A DNA stretch of 64,000 bases, taken from Pyrenophora tritici-repentis (Eukaryota > Ascomycota > Dothideomycetes > Pleosporales > Pleosporaceae). Location: the NCBI RefSeq assembly GCF_003171515.1, contig NC_089396.1:682001-746000 (forward strand), written 5' to 3'. The notes beneath the pieces were generated by a model. It was not told the origin of the DNA. It saw nothing but the letters and a program-made list of their open reading frames with translations, and did no database searches. The translations under genes and the position numbers were made by a program. Numbering within the stretch: position 1 is the first letter of the stretch; each line of letters begins with the position of its first letter. This document shows positions 11,522-21,346 of the stretch, piece after piece.

Positions 11522-12093
11522 GGGAGGGACCCTGGGAGACTCACTGGGCGACTCCGGTTCCCAGCGAACCGACTCTCTCGGGATGGGATGTTAGAACTGG
11601 AAACTTCGCTGCTTACTAGCCTCCCCGGTTCAAGCCAACGGTCTCATTCAGCTTACCGTAGTTCTTCGGAGAGTGCGAGTGGATGGATGCTTACATGCAC
11701 ATGATTAGTCACTGGGTCTCTTGATATCTTCGGATGATGCGAGTCTACACTTGTATGAGATTTCAGGCAAAGGATTCTACACGGAGAGATGTTGGCGTCT
11801 TGCAAAGTTGGATACTATAAGGCTTCTACAAGACTTTTACTATGTAGTCTGTGATGGGTATTTACTTTAGTGGAATCAACCAACATTCTTGATACACCTA
11901 TGACCTTGTTCTTTTGTGAATTTTATCTGACGCTTCACCCCAATTAACATGATTTAAACGACCTTGAAAGATAAATCAAGTGTATGCATAAGGTTGGGTG
12001 GATTTGAGGAGTGAAGCATCATCATATCCTCGCGAATATCCGGCCCAAAGGTTACCATTGGAGCATCTATCGAAAGTACGTGTACCACTCATC
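11522..12093. other. former 3' end of the 9302 gene and 3' flank
   Basis: Positions 11522-11619 continue the pre-insertion reading frame of the upstream gene. The rest shows no coding signal and presumably holds the 3' regions of this gene and of the convergent MFS gene. Confidence 0.5.
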
Positions 12094-13644
12094 CTACACC
12101 CGAACCTTGAACGTCTTCCCCGTGATACACCACCTCCCCCAAACCAACACACAGCTCCCCACCAGCACCGCCACCCCCGCAAAAACCTGTGCACCAAGGT
12201 ACCTTCCCCCAGCACTCTGTATCAGCGCCCCAGCAATCGGCGGCCCAATAAATGTCCCCAGCCCCACAACCGCAAGACCCTGACCATTCCTCGTTCCAAC
12301 CTTGCTCATATCCGTCGTCAGCGTCGTCATGGCCGCGGGAAAAATCCCCTGAAAGCCCGCCACAAAAAAACCATAGCAAACCGCCCAAGCATAAAGCCCA
12401 GCCTCGCTCTTCACCAACGGCCAAAAGAACAGCACAAACGCCGAAACAAAGCAAAACGGAATGAGAATATTATACGGGCCCGTATACTTATCCGCAAAGA
12501 AGCTAGGGATCAACCTTCCCAGTACACCCACGCCGTTAAGGACCAACAGCACATTAATACTGGTCCCATATGCCAAATCCAGCACATCCATCGCAAACGA
12601 CGAGATGTAATAAAACGCAAAATACTGACCCAACGCAATCAAAAACACGCCCAGCAAAAACACGGAATACGGCATCTCTTTAAACGCCGCCAACTCGAGC
12701 ACAGGCCCCGTTTTACGAGGCGGTAACCGCGGTTTGAGGAGGGCACAATAACACACGCCCATGGCTAACATCATAAACCCCATTGTGCGAACCGCCCACT
12801 CAAACCCCACGCGTGGAATCAACTGTCTCGCCAGACACGGATACACCAACCCACCCGTGGCACTCCCGCTCGCCATAATAGCAAGCGCAACACTCCTGTT
12901 GCGTGAGAAATACGTGCTCACAAGACCCAATGTGGGTGCAAATTGCATCCCATTCCCCACACCGACCAACACGCCCTGGGTGAGGAAAAACTGCCAGTAA
13001 CTCCTAGACAAACTGGTGAGAAAGATACCGAGACAAGACAATAGCATTCCGGGGATAACGCTCCAGTAGAAGAACCCGGCGTCAAAGGCGCGGCCGGTTA
13101 ACATGCCCAGGCTGAAGTGGCCCAGCATTTGCACGCTGCCGATCCAGGAGACGGCGCTGGGTTCGAGGGAGAGATGGAGGGTGTAGTATTGTTGGAAGAC
13201 GCCGAAGGTGGCGATCATGCCCCAGGTGTTTAGGATTACGAAGTGGCCCATTATGGCTTGTGTCCAGGCTGTTAGGCCGCCGTCTGGGGGTGGGGGCGGG
13301 TTGGTGAGGGTGGCGTTGGAGCGGGTGGTCAGCGTTTTTGCGAGGTGGAGGATTGCGGTTTTGGGGCCGTTGGGACGGGAAGTGTTGGTTGAGGTGTGGG
13401 TGGGGAAGCGGGATATTTCTTGCTCTTCGGATTCATGATGGCAGTGTTGTTGGTGTTGAAGTGGTGAAGTTGTGGTTGTAGTAGCTTTGCGTGCTGTTGC
13501 GTCGGCATGATGCTGTAAGTTTATGTCGCCTGCTACTCCCATCGACGACATTCCTTTCTCAACATCGACGTTATCTGCCATTTCATCCGTCTCACCCATT
13601 CGTCTCTTTCTATCCTTATGACAGCAAACACTTAACTCATTCAC
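12094..13644 (-). CDS. MFS monocarboxylate-type transporter (MCH-like)
   Basis: Single exon, 516 aa. About 110 hydrophilic N-terminal residues rich in Thr, His and Gln precede the motif PPPPDGGLTAWTQAIMGHF, typical of fungal monocarboxylate-porter family members (Mch proteins). About 12 hydrophobic spans follow, with a long loop near the middle (KPRLPPRKTGPV). In yeast such proteins include the riboflavin importer Mch5, while others have unknown substrates. The substrate cannot be read from the sequence. The plasma membrane is the likely site. The frame is intact. Confidence 0.88.
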   Translation of the reverse strand: MNELSVCCHKDRKRRMGETDEMADNVDVEKGMSSMGVAGDINLQHHADATARKATTTTTSPLQHQQHCHHESEEQEISRFPTHTSTNTSRPNGPKTAILHLAKTLTTRSNATLTNPPPPPDGGLTAWTQAIMGHFVILNTWGMIATFGVFQQYYTLHLSLEPSAVSWIGSVQMLGHFSLGMLTGRAFDAGFFYWSVIPGMLLSCLGIFLTSLSRSYWQFFLTQGVLVGVGNGMQFAPTLGLVSTYFSRNRSVALAIMASGSATGGLVYPCLARQLIPRVGFEWAVRTMGFMMLAMGVCYCALLKPRLPPRKTGPVLELAAFKEMPYSVFLLGVFLIALGQYFAFYYISSFAMDVLDLAYGTSINVLLVLNGVGVLGRLIPSFFADKYTGPYNILIPFCFVSAFVLFFWPLVKSEAGLYAWAVCYGFFVAGFQGIFPAAMTTLTTDMSKVGTRNGQGLAVVGLGTFIGPPIAGALIQSAGGRYLGAQVFAGVAVLVGSCVLVWGRWCITGKTFKVRV

Positions 13645-14251
13645 CTCTGCACATCAACCAGACTAACTAGATCAAACCTTGAAAGAAAGAGAGAAGAAAC
13701 ACTTCATATACGTAACCAACCCGTCAAATTCAGCGAACAAAAAAGAAAGCTAAATCCTACATCGGGCATCGGGCCTTTATCCGACGTCGCGGCCAGCCCA
13801 GCCCAGCCCACCTTGCATATTTGCTACGACCGGCCCGCGGATAGGAGCTATCTTTATGTCCGCAGGCCATATCTGTGGCGAGACCTGGGGGTAGTGGGGA
13901 TAGTTTGGCCAATTGCGTGGCGTGCAGGTTATGTAGTCGAGTGGGTTCGTGATGCGTAGGTTCCCTTCAGATCACGGACGTCGGCTAACTCACCGGTTAC
14001 CCGGGCTATTTGTAATCGACGCGCTAGGCTGTTTGGAGTAGAGGGTTTGTCGATCGGTAACGCGTGCGCGCGCCCTATAGTCGTTTTTGATAGCGCACGC
14101 CCTTTTGTTGATTGCAGTTGAAGATACTATGATGGATTGGCAATAGGTCTGTGGTGATGCGATTTTTGATGCGTGTTTATTTATTGTTGCTATCACTAAT
14201 GTGCGGCGAACGTGGATCCCCATCCGTCTACTACATTCTGTCCAACCCACT
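13645..14251. other. intergenic
   Basis: 5' flank of the transporter gene and 3' flank of the cysteinyl-tRNA synthetase gene. No gene or repeat was recognised. Confidence 0.5.
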
Positions 14252-16768
14252 CTACGCCTTCAAATGCTCCTCAAAAAGCTTCTTCTGCTTCTCCCACTCC
14301 TTCTTCAACTTCTTCGACCGCGCCTTGGGCAAATCAGCGCCCTCCTTATCCTTTGTCGGCAAACCCTCATCATCCCACGCGCTATACTCCTCCGTCTTAA
14401 ACATATCCTTTGGATTGATCTTCGCCTGTTCCGCAAGCTTAGCCTTCTTCTCCGCCTCCTCCTGCTCGCGCTTCAGCTTAGCCTCGGCTTTCTGACGGGC
14501 AATAGCCTCTTTTTGATCACGAGCGGCTTGCAGCTCGGCGTCGACGGGGCGGACCATGGCTGGGGCGTTCTCGCGGTCCTCGAGGTAGATGCCGAGGTCC
14601 CAGAGATGGGTGTCGCGGAGTTGGTCGCAGAGGTCAAGATAATCTTTTGCGGGCGCCTTCTTGCTGGCAAGGGTCTTGAGGTTTTGTTGGAAGGTCGTGA
14701 GGACTTCTGCGTAGGGTAGGGCATCCATGTCTTGTCGCTTTGCGGCGTTGTGCTGGGAAATGATGGAATCAAGTACGTCTTCCGAAAGGTCCCCGGCGAT
14801 GGCGTGTTGACGTACTTCGTCACGCTCCCTTGATACGGCGTAAACGTGCTCCTTGGCTGCTGAAGGTATGTCGATGCCAGCCCAGCCAATGCCTCCGTCG
14901 TATGGATCGGCTTTACCATCGAGGCCGAATATCCGGACCATGCGGGTGATGTAACGGGCGACGTCGAAAGAGACAGAGTCGGATAGCCCAGCCTTGTCTG
15001 CAGAGTTGTAGTCCGTGATGAGACTGGATATGGCACGCATAGCCGTAGGTGTATCGAAAGAGTCGGCTAATGCGTTATGTACCTTCTCCTTTGCTGACTC
15101 GAACGACTTCAGAACCTTTTCGTCCTCTGTGGCTGTGGAGGTGATGTTTGGATGTACTTCGAGATCGCGGACCTTGTAAAAGAAGTTGGTAACGTAGCTC
15201 TCCCATGAAGAGCCCGACTTTCGCATATCTGGGGTAATCTCAATGCCATCATGCCAACCGCCAAGTAAGAAGATGATCCGCAAACTGCGAGCGTTCCAAT
15301 CCCCGCGGCTCAACGCTTCACGGATCGTTGTGAAGTTCTTCAAGCTCTTGGACATCTTGGAGCCCGAAATGGACAAATGTCCCATGTGGAGGAAGTAGTT
15401 GACCCACTGCGCACCGCCATCTTTTTGCCAATACGCCTCTGATTGTGCCAACTCGTTGTCGTGATGGGGGAAGCAGAGATCGATACCGCCACTGTGAATA
15501 TCCATCTGTTCGCCCAACACGGCTGAGGCCATGACGGAGCACTCAATGTGCCAGCCCGGTCGACCAGGGCCCCACGGACTGTTCCATGCCGGCTCACCAG
15601 GCTTACTCGACTTCCAGAGCGCAAAATCGGAATCGTTGCGCTTCTCTGATGTTTTGACTGACGACAAAGCGCCTTCGCCATCTGCTTGAAGGTTTGTGTC
15701 TCCTCTGTTCCATGGCTCCAGGCGCGCGTAGTGATTTCCCTCCTTCTCAAAGTTTTCGATGTCGAAGTACACAGATCCGTCCGATGTGCTGTAGGCCATT
15801 CCGTTTTTGATGATCTTATCTACGAACGATACAATCTCATTGCCGTACTCAGTTACGCGAGTGACAACATCCGGTTCCAGTACATTGAGATTCTGCATAT
15901 CCTCGTTGAAGCGCGCCTCATACTTTTTGGTTAGAGTAGTAAACACTGAATGGTCACTTGCGTCGATGGTTGAGCCATATAGCGAGTCAAGATACGGCAA
16001 TAAAACGTCCTCGGCGCCAGCGTAGAAGACATCCACATCTTCTGGTGTGGACTTTGATGGCGCTAACAGTGATGTTACTGCAGTGCTGGCTGTTCGGAGA
16101 TGCATCTTGATCTTTGCCTCCTTATCACCGGGTGGGCCCACGCCATCGATGGACTTGCCTTGGATAACGTTGGCATACTTATCCGCAGAGTCGTTGTTGA
16201 AAGTGTCAATGTTGACATCCTGACTGAGCAATGGTAGATTCTTTTTTATATAGGCGTCAAAGGCCTTGATGGTGGTATCAATCACTTCCCGTGTGACGGA
16301 TGGGTTCTCGGCTTTGAACTTGGCAAGTAAATGTTGCTGGCGCCCCCGCAAAATGATCTTATCATCGACATCTGTAATGTTTTGTACAAATTTAACATTG
16401 TACCCATAGTAGTGGGCGAGAATCCTTCGTAAGATATCGTTGGTGACGTAGTTGCGAGCATGGCCCAAATGAGCATCGTCGTAAACGGTCGGACCGCAGC
16501 TGTACCATTTCACCTCCTTGCCTTCGGGATCGATGGGAATGAAGTCGTTCTTGGTCCTGGTCAAAGAGTTCCAGACTTTCAATTTGGCTGCACTCGATGC
16601 CTTTGGCTCCTTCCACGGCGGCTGGGTACGGGCTGGAGTCGCCATATTGGCAACGAGGCGTGGAGTTGTTCTACTCTGATTTATGCGACTGGTAAAGTTG
16701 CTTTTCAAGTGTAAGAGCGGGGAAGGCGACTTGATGGTGCGGGACAAAGACCGGAAGGCAAGGACCAT
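14252..16768 (-). CDS. cysteinyl-tRNA synthetase, probably dual-targeted
   Basis: Class I aminoacyl-tRNA synthetase charging tRNA-Cys. Seen: the CGPTVYD zinc-binding Cys, the HIGH-type motif HLGH, the second zinc Cys (HIECSVMA), the CFPHHDNE zinc ligands and the KMSKS loop (GSKMSKSLKNF). A Lys/Glu-rich C-terminal extension is typical of eukaryotic enzymes. The frame is open up to 16855, but the ATG at 16768 begins a good mitochondrial presequence (MVLAFRSLSRTIKSP, basic, no acids). A second in-frame ATG at 16645 (MATPARTQPP, A at -3) would give a cytosolic form. One gene therefore probably supplies both compartments through alternative starts. It is divergent from TRM61. Confidence 0.95.
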   Translation of the reverse strand: MVLAFRSLSRTIKSPSPLLHLKSNFTSRINQSRTTPRLVANMATPARTQPPWKEPKASSAAKLKVWNSLTRTKNDFIPIDPEGKEVKWYSCGPTVYDDAHLGHARNYVTNDILRRILAHYYGYNVKFVQNITDVDDKIILRGRQQHLLAKFKAENPSVTREVIDTTIKAFDAYIKKNLPLLSQDVNIDTFNNDSADKYANVIQGKSIDGVGPPGDKEAKIKMHLRTASTAVTSLLAPSKSTPEDVDVFYAGAEDVLLPYLDSLYGSTIDASDHSVFTTLTKKYEARFNEDMQNLNVLEPDVVTRVTEYGNEIVSFVDKIIKNGMAYSTSDGSVYFDIENFEKEGNHYARLEPWNRGDTNLQADGEGALSSVKTSEKRNDSDFALWKSSKPGEPAWNSPWGPGRPGWHIECSVMASAVLGEQMDIHSGGIDLCFPHHDNELAQSEAYWQKDGGAQWVNYFLHMGHLSISGSKMSKSLKNFTTIREALSRGDWNARSLRIIFLLGGWHDGIEITPDMRKSGSSWESYVTNFFYKVRDLEVHPNITSTATEDEKVLKSFESAKEKVHNALADSFDTPTAMRAISSLITDYNSADKAGLSDSVSFDVARYITRMVRIFGLDGKADPYDGGIGWAGIDIPSAAKEHVYAVSRERDEVRQHAIAGDLSEDVLDSIISQHNAAKRQDMDALPYAEVLTTFQQNLKTLASKKAPAKDYLDLCDQLRDTHLWDLGIYLEDRENAPAMVRPVDAELQAARDQKEAIARQKAEAKLKREQEEAEKKAKLAEQAKINPKDMFKTEEYSAWDDEGLPTKDKEGADLPKARSKKLKKEWEKQKKLFEEHLKA

Positions 16769-17044
16769 AAAGGGAAGGGTGCAACTCAAGAGTGAAAGGA
16801 GCGACAGGAAATATGGTTCAGGCCAGGTGTAGTTTAGAGTGAGCCTTACTTGCAAGTGAGTCAGCTATGTCACGTTTCCGTTCCAGTCATCTTCGGGGTG
16901 AGCAATAAGAATCCCTGTGAGTGACGTGCTTGGCGTTCCCCGCCAATAGCATTTTCCAAAGCTCCCCGCGGATTACTTTTGTTCTTTTGCGGAGCTATCC
17001 GTCGCGACTTTTGCAGCATTCACCACTTTCCTTGCGCCGCTTCA
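16769..17044. promoter_or_regulatory. bidirectional promoter region, CysRS/TRM61
   Basis: The 276 bases between the two divergent start codons must hold both promoters. Two housekeeping translation genes thus share a compact control region. No specific binding site is claimed. Confidence 0.55.
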
Positions 17045-18601
17045 ATGGCGACGATACCTTCACCCTTCCTTGACCCAGGAGCGCATGCGACGGCGAACAA
17101 CCTCGGCATTCTTCAATTACGTCGCGATCATCTCATTCCCGCCGTCCTCAAGCCAAACGCCGACTCGGACTATGCAGAAGGCAAGGTAGAAAACACGCGC
17201 TTCGGCTCTTTCCCACATAGCACACTTGTAGGACAACCCTGGGGCACGCAAATCCTAGCGTCAGTCGTCGACACTGGATCGCGCGGAAAGTCGAAGAAAA
17301 GAAAGCGAGACGGCAAAGATGAGGGTGAAGGAACACCGGCCACTGAGCCCGAGGTGGTGAAGAAGGATATTGTCAAGGCGGCAGTAGCAAGCAGTGGATT
17401 TGCGCATCTCATACCGCCTACGCCAGAGACATGGACGATATCCCTGCCGCATCGTACCCAAGTCGTATACACACCCGACTACAGCTATATCCTACAGCGA
17501 CTGCGCGTACGGCCGGGCGACCACATCATAGAAGCAGGTGCTGGTAGTGGAAGTTTCACACACGCCGCCGTAAGAGCAGTCTACAATGGCTACCCAGGAA
17601 CCCAAGCCGCGGCCTTAGAAGTCGACGAAGAAAATGCCGTAGGCATGCCCAAGAAGCGAAAGCGCAAAACACGAACCGGTGGCGTCTACAGCTTCGAATA
17701 CCACGAGCCGCGCGCCCGTCAACTCCAAGCCGAAATCTCAGACCACGGCCTCTCCCCACTAGTCACAGTAACCCACCGTGACGTCTACAACGATGGCTTC
17801 AACCTCGATGACGACTCCAGCGCCCCAGACGCAGACGCCATTTTCCTCGACCTACCCGCTCCCTGGCACGCACTCAAACACCTCACGCGCTCCCCTCCTT
17901 CCTCCGCCGCCCTGAAGTCCGTCTCTTCAGACCCATCCACGCCCTCGCCCGCCTCCGACGACACCCAACAAGTACCCACGACCACCTCAACATCCTCCCC
18001 GCAACCCCGACCCTTCCGCAGCCCACTAAACCCGCGCAACGCAACCCGCATCTGCACCTTCTCCCCGTGTATCGAACAAGTCACAAAAACCGTCTCCGCG
18101 CTGCGCACACTCGGCTGGCTCGAAATCGACATGGTAGAAATCGCCGCCAAGCGCCTCGACGTGCGGCGCGAGCGGGTTGGACTCCAAGAAGAAGGCGTCC
18201 GCGGGGGTAACTCGCATCCCGCAAACGTGGCTGAGGCCGTACAGCGACTACGCGATGTCGAGGGTCGCGCGGCCGTGTTTCATAGTATGCAGCGCGAGAA
18301 GCAGGAGGAGGTTATGCGCAAGGCCGAGGCGAGGAAGAGGGGGGAGGCTGTAGGCGTGGATGGTGAGAAGAATGCGAAGGGAGAGAAGAAGAAGAAGATG
18401 GAGGGTGCGCCGCCGAGTAAGCATGATAGGATGGCCCAGACAAAGCGGGATTTGGAAAATAGGACGCTGTTTAAAGAGGGGAAGCTTGTGCATCGCACCG
18501 AGGCGGAGCTCAAGACGCATACTAGTTATCTTGTTTTTGCGGTATTGCCGCGAGAGTGGAGTAAGGAGGATGAGGAAAAGGCGAGGAGGAAGTGGGGGTG
18601 A
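17045..18601 (+). CDS. trm61: tRNA (adenine-58-N1) methyltransferase catalytic subunit
   Basis: Catalytic partner of Trm6 in the nuclear m1A58 tRNA methyltransferase (Trm61/Gcd14). Single exon, 518 aa from the ATG at 17045; an upstream in-frame ATG at 16979 is less likely. Seen: the SAM-binding motif IIEAGAGSGSFTHA (about residues 161-174), FLDLPAPWHALKHL, and TFSPCIEQVTKTVSALR near the family C-terminus. A basic insert (PKKRKRKTR), which may act as a nuclear signal, lies between the SAM motif and the next strand. A charged Lys/Glu-rich segment precedes the final strand (SYLVFAVLPREW). It is longer than the yeast protein because of these inserts. Confidence 0.93.
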   Translation: MATIPSPFLDPGAHATANNLGILQLRRDHLIPAVLKPNADSDYAEGKVENTRFGSFPHSTLVGQPWGTQILASVVDTGSRGKSKKRKRDGKDEGEGTPATEPEVVKKDIVKAAVASSGFAHLIPPTPETWTISLPHRTQVVYTPDYSYILQRLRVRPGDHIIEAGAGSGSFTHAAVRAVYNGYPGTQAAALEVDEENAVGMPKKRKRKTRTGGVYSFEYHEPRARQLQAEISDHGLSPLVTVTHRDVYNDGFNLDDDSSAPDADAIFLDLPAPWHALKHLTRSPPSSAALKSVSSDPSTPSPASDDTQQVPTTTSTSSPQPRPFRSPLNPRNATRICTFSPCIEQVTKTVSALRTLGWLEIDMVEIAAKRLDVRRERVGLQEEGVRGGNSHPANVAEAVQRLRDVEGRAAVFHSMQREKQEEVMRKAEARKRGEAVGVDGEKNAKGEKKKKMEGAPPSKHDRMAQTKRDLENRTLFKEGKLVHRTEAELKTHTSYLVFAVLPREWSKEDEEKARRKWG

Positions 18602-18827
18602 GGGTTGAGAATGTATGTGTATACTGTGGAAGAAGATACCCGAATCGGATTATGAAGAGTTATACTATATTACATTCTCATGTGCTACCAGTGCGGAAAC
18701 TGCGACCGGAACTCCCACCTACTTTAATCCGTCCAAATTGAGAAGATGATAATATGCCATAAAACCCTATAAATAATACCCTTCAAAATCGAAAAGATCA
18801 AACCCCCCTCGCCCTAAAATGAATCCA

Positions 18828-20781
18828 TCATCCCCAAACCGCCTCCTTTGCCCTATGACTCCCAGCTCTCCCCAGCGGCGTACTAATAACATGCGTCCAC
18901 GCCTCCTCCCCGTCAATGAACAGTCTGTAATTCACAAAACTCTGCTCCCCATGTACCGGCGTCGTAATCTCCACAGCACCAAACTTGCTATTGCCGTCAG
19001 GCAGGTACTTGAGACAGACGTCTTCGTCGTCGATTTCCTTGTACGTGCGGATGGGAAGGTAGAACATGCTGAGTGGGCTGGTGCTGAACTCGTGTACGGT
19101 GGCGCTGACAGGCCACTTTCCGTCTTTCGGGGGAGGGAAGGATGTAGCTGCGAATTCGTGGCGGTCGCCGCTTAGAACTACGACTCCGACGTCATGGGTG
19201 GAAGAAAAGTCCCAGGCTGCTTCCAGAATACGGCGGCGTTCGTGGAGATGTCCGCCCCATGTATCTTCGGAGCCGAACTGCCAGTTTTTGGTGAATGGCG
19301 TGCCGGTGACGATGAACTTCCAGTGGACGCCCTGAGGTGGCGCCTTCTGGATCCAGTCGAGGAGATCAGACAGTTGTTGGGCTCCGAGCATCGTCTTTGC
19401 GGGGTCGGAGGCGTTGTTGCTAACAGGGCTGCGGTAACGGCGCGTATCGAGGAGGAAGAACTCAGCCGGTCCCTGGGTGAAGGAAAAGTATGTAACGCCT
19501 TCGCGATGGGGTGGTGGGTTAGGTGCGGCGTTGTAGTGCGTGAAGGCATCGTAGGCAGGGACTGCGACACCGGTCATATTGCTGTTCCAGTCGTTCTGGA
19601 TCTCATGGTCGTCAATGACGTGAATCCAAGGTAAGTTCTGGCTGACTGCCGGCCATGATGGTGATGAGTAGACCTGTCGATACTCGCGTCTATACGTCTC
19701 AGCATCATTGCCCTGGCGGTGTGGTACATCGACATAAATGAAGTCGCCGAGGAACAGCATAAAGTATGGCTGAAGTTCTGGTAGCCAGCGCGCAAGATGT
19801 TTCATACCGGGAAATTCGAGAGGATGCTGGAACGGTGTGTAGGGCACTCGAGGCTTGATGCAGCTCGAATGTACGAACGTGTATTTGTTGTCCTTGAGCT
19901 GTGATATGTGTCCAGGTCGTGGAGCGGTGGTAAAAGTACCGGTGGTGTTCCCATGTGAGGTTTCCACAATGTATTCGTACGACAGATCGGGTCGCAAGTG
20001 CTCGATTTCCATGACCATGGTGAAGTCGGTCTCGTCTGTGAGCCAGTAGTCGGGTTGGCTTGCGCAATGCGTCTTCTCCATCCAGGAGCGCTCCATGTCG
20101 TCAATGGATCGGTAGAGTACTTTGACATCGAATGCATACGGCTCTCGCACAAGGATCTTTGCGCTATTCTCCGACACGTACCCAACGCGTGCAAAGCTGG
20201 CGTCGTGGCATTGATGGAGCAATGGGGCGCGATAGACAACATCCAGCGTCATTGCGATCAAGGCCATGTTGATACCAAATGTGATCCAACTCAGTAGTGC
20301 TGATGAAGGACTTGGGAGCCCGGTGAGCAGTGTTCGGAACACCTTGGGCTCCCTTTCTTCGTATTGCACCGTCTCTTGGACGTCGAGCTCCTCCAATGGG
20401 CCGTCATCTGCGCCGTCGATGAGTTGTATTTCCTCGCTTGAGTCGTCACTCCTTCCACCAACAGTCTCCTTTACAATTATATCGAGTTCATCGGATATGA
20501 TCTTGTACTGCGCAGTGTCCTGGAAGCTGGTGAAGAAGGAGGGAATGTATACGAGCGTAAGCGCGGTCGCGAGTGCTGGGACAATCTACGAAACACCTCA
20601 GTATAGGCATAGGGGACATTCGACGTTGCTCTACTAACGGTGGTGGGTATCTAAATGGATAATTAGCTGACTTAATCATCATGTTCAATGTACCCCTGCT
20701 TACCCATCGTAAAAAGATATATATGCTGAGCCGCAGGGCTAGAGAGCTGACGAGCGCAAGAACATCACTTGCAGACGCCAT
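18828..20781 (-). CDS. PhoD-like metallophosphatase, membrane-anchored
   Basis: Three exons: 20704-20781, a 12-nt microexon 20639-20650, and 18828-20585, giving 615 aa. Hydrophobic segments lie at about residues 7-25 and 31-48, with another around 105-130, so the catalytic domain is membrane-tethered. The PhoD-type metallophosphatase core is visible in FLGDFIYVDVPHRQG, HVIDDHEIQNDW and VVLSGDRHEFAATSF, which carry the metal ligands. The family comprises alkaline phosphatase/phosphodiesterase-like enzymes; the fungal substrate is unknown. The microexon has an ATTTAG acceptor and a GTTAGT donor. Skipping it would also keep frame. Confidence 0.88.
20639..20650 (-). other. 12-nt microexon
   Basis: Twelve bases encoding Ile-Pro-Thr-Thr sit between two short introns in the PhoD-like gene. 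Both flanking introns are phase 0 with consensus-like ends. The model is inferred from splice signals only. Confidence 0.6.
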
Positions 20782-21346
20782 GGTTCCTACACGATAAGCA
20801 TTACTTGGCCGAGGGTTGACGGGAAGACAGGCGCGTGGCCGCGTCGAAGCTTGTGAAAGTGGATCAGTCACGCCAAAAGAGCGCGGATCACAATGACGTC
20901 AATTCGCGCTAGGTTGCATGTGCACTAGCTCTTGACACGAGCACCACCGTCTGTCTACTCTCTTCATGGTTTGTGTAGGCAACTGACTCCAATTCACCAT
21001 ATGACACTGCCTCTCTCCATTGTATAGTGTCTCGTGGCCGGTTCAACATGCAGGGCTGATATGAATACGTGCGCTAGCAGATAAGTGCTTCACACATTCA
21101 ACCTGTCTAAGATAACCATACGGGCGTTTCTCTGGCCACAAAAAGCCCTTCAGCTATGCCAGACTTCAGAAGGATGACAACCCGAACATAAGAGTCCCCT
21201 ATTGGCGGGTTAACCGCCGACCTGACCTTAAGCGACATGCGACATGCCAGGCTGAGCCCCTCATCCTGTCAGCCTGCGTTCTACTGTCGTTTTGCGCTCA
21301 TCCAACTCCTCTATATGCCTTTAATCTTGTCTTCTCCATCTTAATC
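20782..21346. other. intergenic
   Basis: 5' flanks of the PhoD-like gene and of the HET pseudogene. No gene, repeat or RNA was recognised. Confidence 0.45.
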
